A stretch of 64,000 nt of DNA from Neovahlkampfia damariscottae (Eukaryota; Heterolobosea; Selenaionea; Neovahlkampfiida; Neovahlkampfiidae), in assembly GCA_016618085.1 (NCBI GenBank), contig JABLTG010000046.1, positions 1 through 64,000 on the forward strand, read 5' to 3'. A program made the position numbers and the translations under genes. Below the pieces are notes generated by a model. That model saw nothing but the letters and a program-made list of their open reading frames with translations. It was not told the DNA's origin and ran no database searches. This document shows positions 62,872 through 64,000 of this stretch, one piece after another (within the stretch, counting starts at the first letter, position 1; the number at the start of each line of letters is the position of its first letter).

Positions 62872-64000
62872 TTATTTTTTAATAAATAATTCATTCAACA
62901 TTTCAAATATTTCATTTTTCAAAAAATCTATCAAAAATTTTGGAGTATGACCATCTAATTCCGATTTACATAATGAAATCAATTTTGGTGGAGATGAAGA
63001 TGATAAACCCATTTGATTCAATACATTCTTTAACATTTTCATTTTTTTTCTAATTTTAAATTCAGAATCAATAAAATATGGTAAATTTGCAGTCATTATA
63101 CAAGTTTGAAGTATTTCATTTCTATCTTCTAATTCAAATAAATTAATCAAAAAATAATGAAATTGAATTTGTTTTTTTCTTCCATCTTCTTCATCATTAC
63201 ACCAAAACATTCTTGATATTTTTGAACAATCTTCAAATATTTGTTCATTTTCATTTCTCAAACATGATACTAAATATTTTTCAACAATTTTACCAAAAAA
63301 TGAAATTTCATCATTATTTTTTTTTAAATATTTAAACTCTTCTATTTGTCTTTCATTAAATTTATGAATATTCTTTTTATAACAATAATTTAATAAATTT
63401 AAAGGTGATATTAATGATCTTGATGTTTCCATTCCTGATACTCTTATTGATAATGGATGTAATTCAGGATTTAAAGTTGAAAAGAAATCAAAATCAATAT
63501 CTAATAATACTTGTTTTGAATTTAATTTCAAATCTTTTAATTTATCTAATGTAACACAAATCAATTCAATCTAAATTTAGAATATCAAATAATTACTTCT
63601 TTTGAATCAATAAATACTTCATTATGTTGTATTTTATATTCATCTTCTAATAATGCACTAGTTGAATTACATTTTATTTCTCTTTCATTTTTGTTTTTTT
63701 TTTCTCTTTTTATTGTTTTTACTTTTCCAATATGAAACTTATCATATAAATTCAAATCATTATTTATCCAAATTATTCTATTCACTTTATTTACTAGGAT
63801 ATATTAGATGTATTATTTTTTGTTACAATAAACCATTGGCATCATAAAATTAGCAATATCTAATTGATATTTCTCAACTAAATGATCAAATGGTAATTTT
63901 AAGTAATCTGATTTTTGAATTGAATTTGGAATATCAATATCCTTTTATATTAAATATATATTATTCTTACTGGATCTATAAAACCTATTTTAATATATCT
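62872..64000 (-). CDS. UPF0489 (C5orf22) family protein, N-terminus beyond the window
   Basis: The protein runs off the right edge, so its start is missing. What is visible includes FIDPDIDIPNS (family H-DSHPDL-like site), LKLPFDHLVEKYQLDIANFM, RIIWINNDLNLYDKFHIGKV (matching the family's WIxPxWA..GxH), then LICVTLDKLKDL and VLLDIDFDFFSTLNP. VLLDIDFDFFS with a DxDxD pattern and FFSTxNP is diagnostic for UPF0489, an arginase-like fold with a metal-type Asp cluster but unknown function. About 320 residues are seen. Introns near 63566-63595 and 63794-63826 splice in frame. Confidence 0.8.

Overview
The window is a chromosome end of an AT-rich, intron-bearing, mitochondriate unicellular eukaryote. 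It opens with about 180 bases of a CCCAAA telomere array (G-strand TTTGGG). About 2.6 kb of gene-poor subtelomere follows, holding a decayed Tc1/mariner-type transposase, then a tRNA-Trp(CCA), then 36 protein genes packed almost end to end up to the right edge. Introns are tiny (many 29-45 bases, GT...AG, usually TAG-terminated). Mitochondrial genes (EF-Ts, NDUFAF2, methionyl-tRNA formyltransferase, methylcrotonyl-CoA carboxylase, an mL44-like protein), a K+-type H+-pyrophosphatase, IRE1, the COP9 signalosome, AP-2, Rab3GAP, GARP/EARP and a Spg1/Tem1 GTPase suggest a free-living amoeboid or flagellate protist. Heterolobosea and Amoebozoa are guesses; I cannot place it firmly. TAA, TAG and TGA all act as stops, so the code looks standard.

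Layout. 1-2848: telomere and subtelomere. 2849-2935: tRNA-Trp and its terminator. 3179-8016: EF-Ts, NDUFAF2, a nucleotidyltransferase (TUT/PAP), a kelch protein and a membrane-anchored cyclophilin. 8032-14840: IRE1, Spg1/Tem1, and two PRPP synthetases flanking TFIIS. 14987-25358: RAB3GAP1, MTFMT, MCCC1, MED20 and AP-2 alpha. 25416-36865: a ~1.9-kDa-residue-scale TPR protein (about 1,900 residues) with a PIKK-like tail, a presequence-protease homologue lacking its zinc site, an unknown protein and WDR5. 36893-44743: USP47, PUM3, DJ-1, GINS3, NAA20 and 14-3-3. 44909-54212: H+-PPase, a LIM protein, an MFS-like transporter, CSN1 and a half-size ABCA transporter. 54207-64000: a Treslin/Sld3-like candidate, an EF-hand/PH phospholipase D, a YjjX-type NTPase, VPS53, mL44 and a UPF0489 protein cut by the window edge.

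The most striking genome-level signals are regulatory. Every visible start codon (35 of 35 by hand) has a CCAAT/ATTGG pentamer a short distance upstream, sometimes only 2-6 bases away, often in a form ending in TCA. Most TAA stops are followed by A (25 of 31), so stop and poly(A)-type AATAAA/TAAA signals often overlap. Two convergent gene pairs end on the same palindrome TTATAA, which supplies the last leucine codon and stop of both genes. In addition there are 9-nt and 12-nt microexons.
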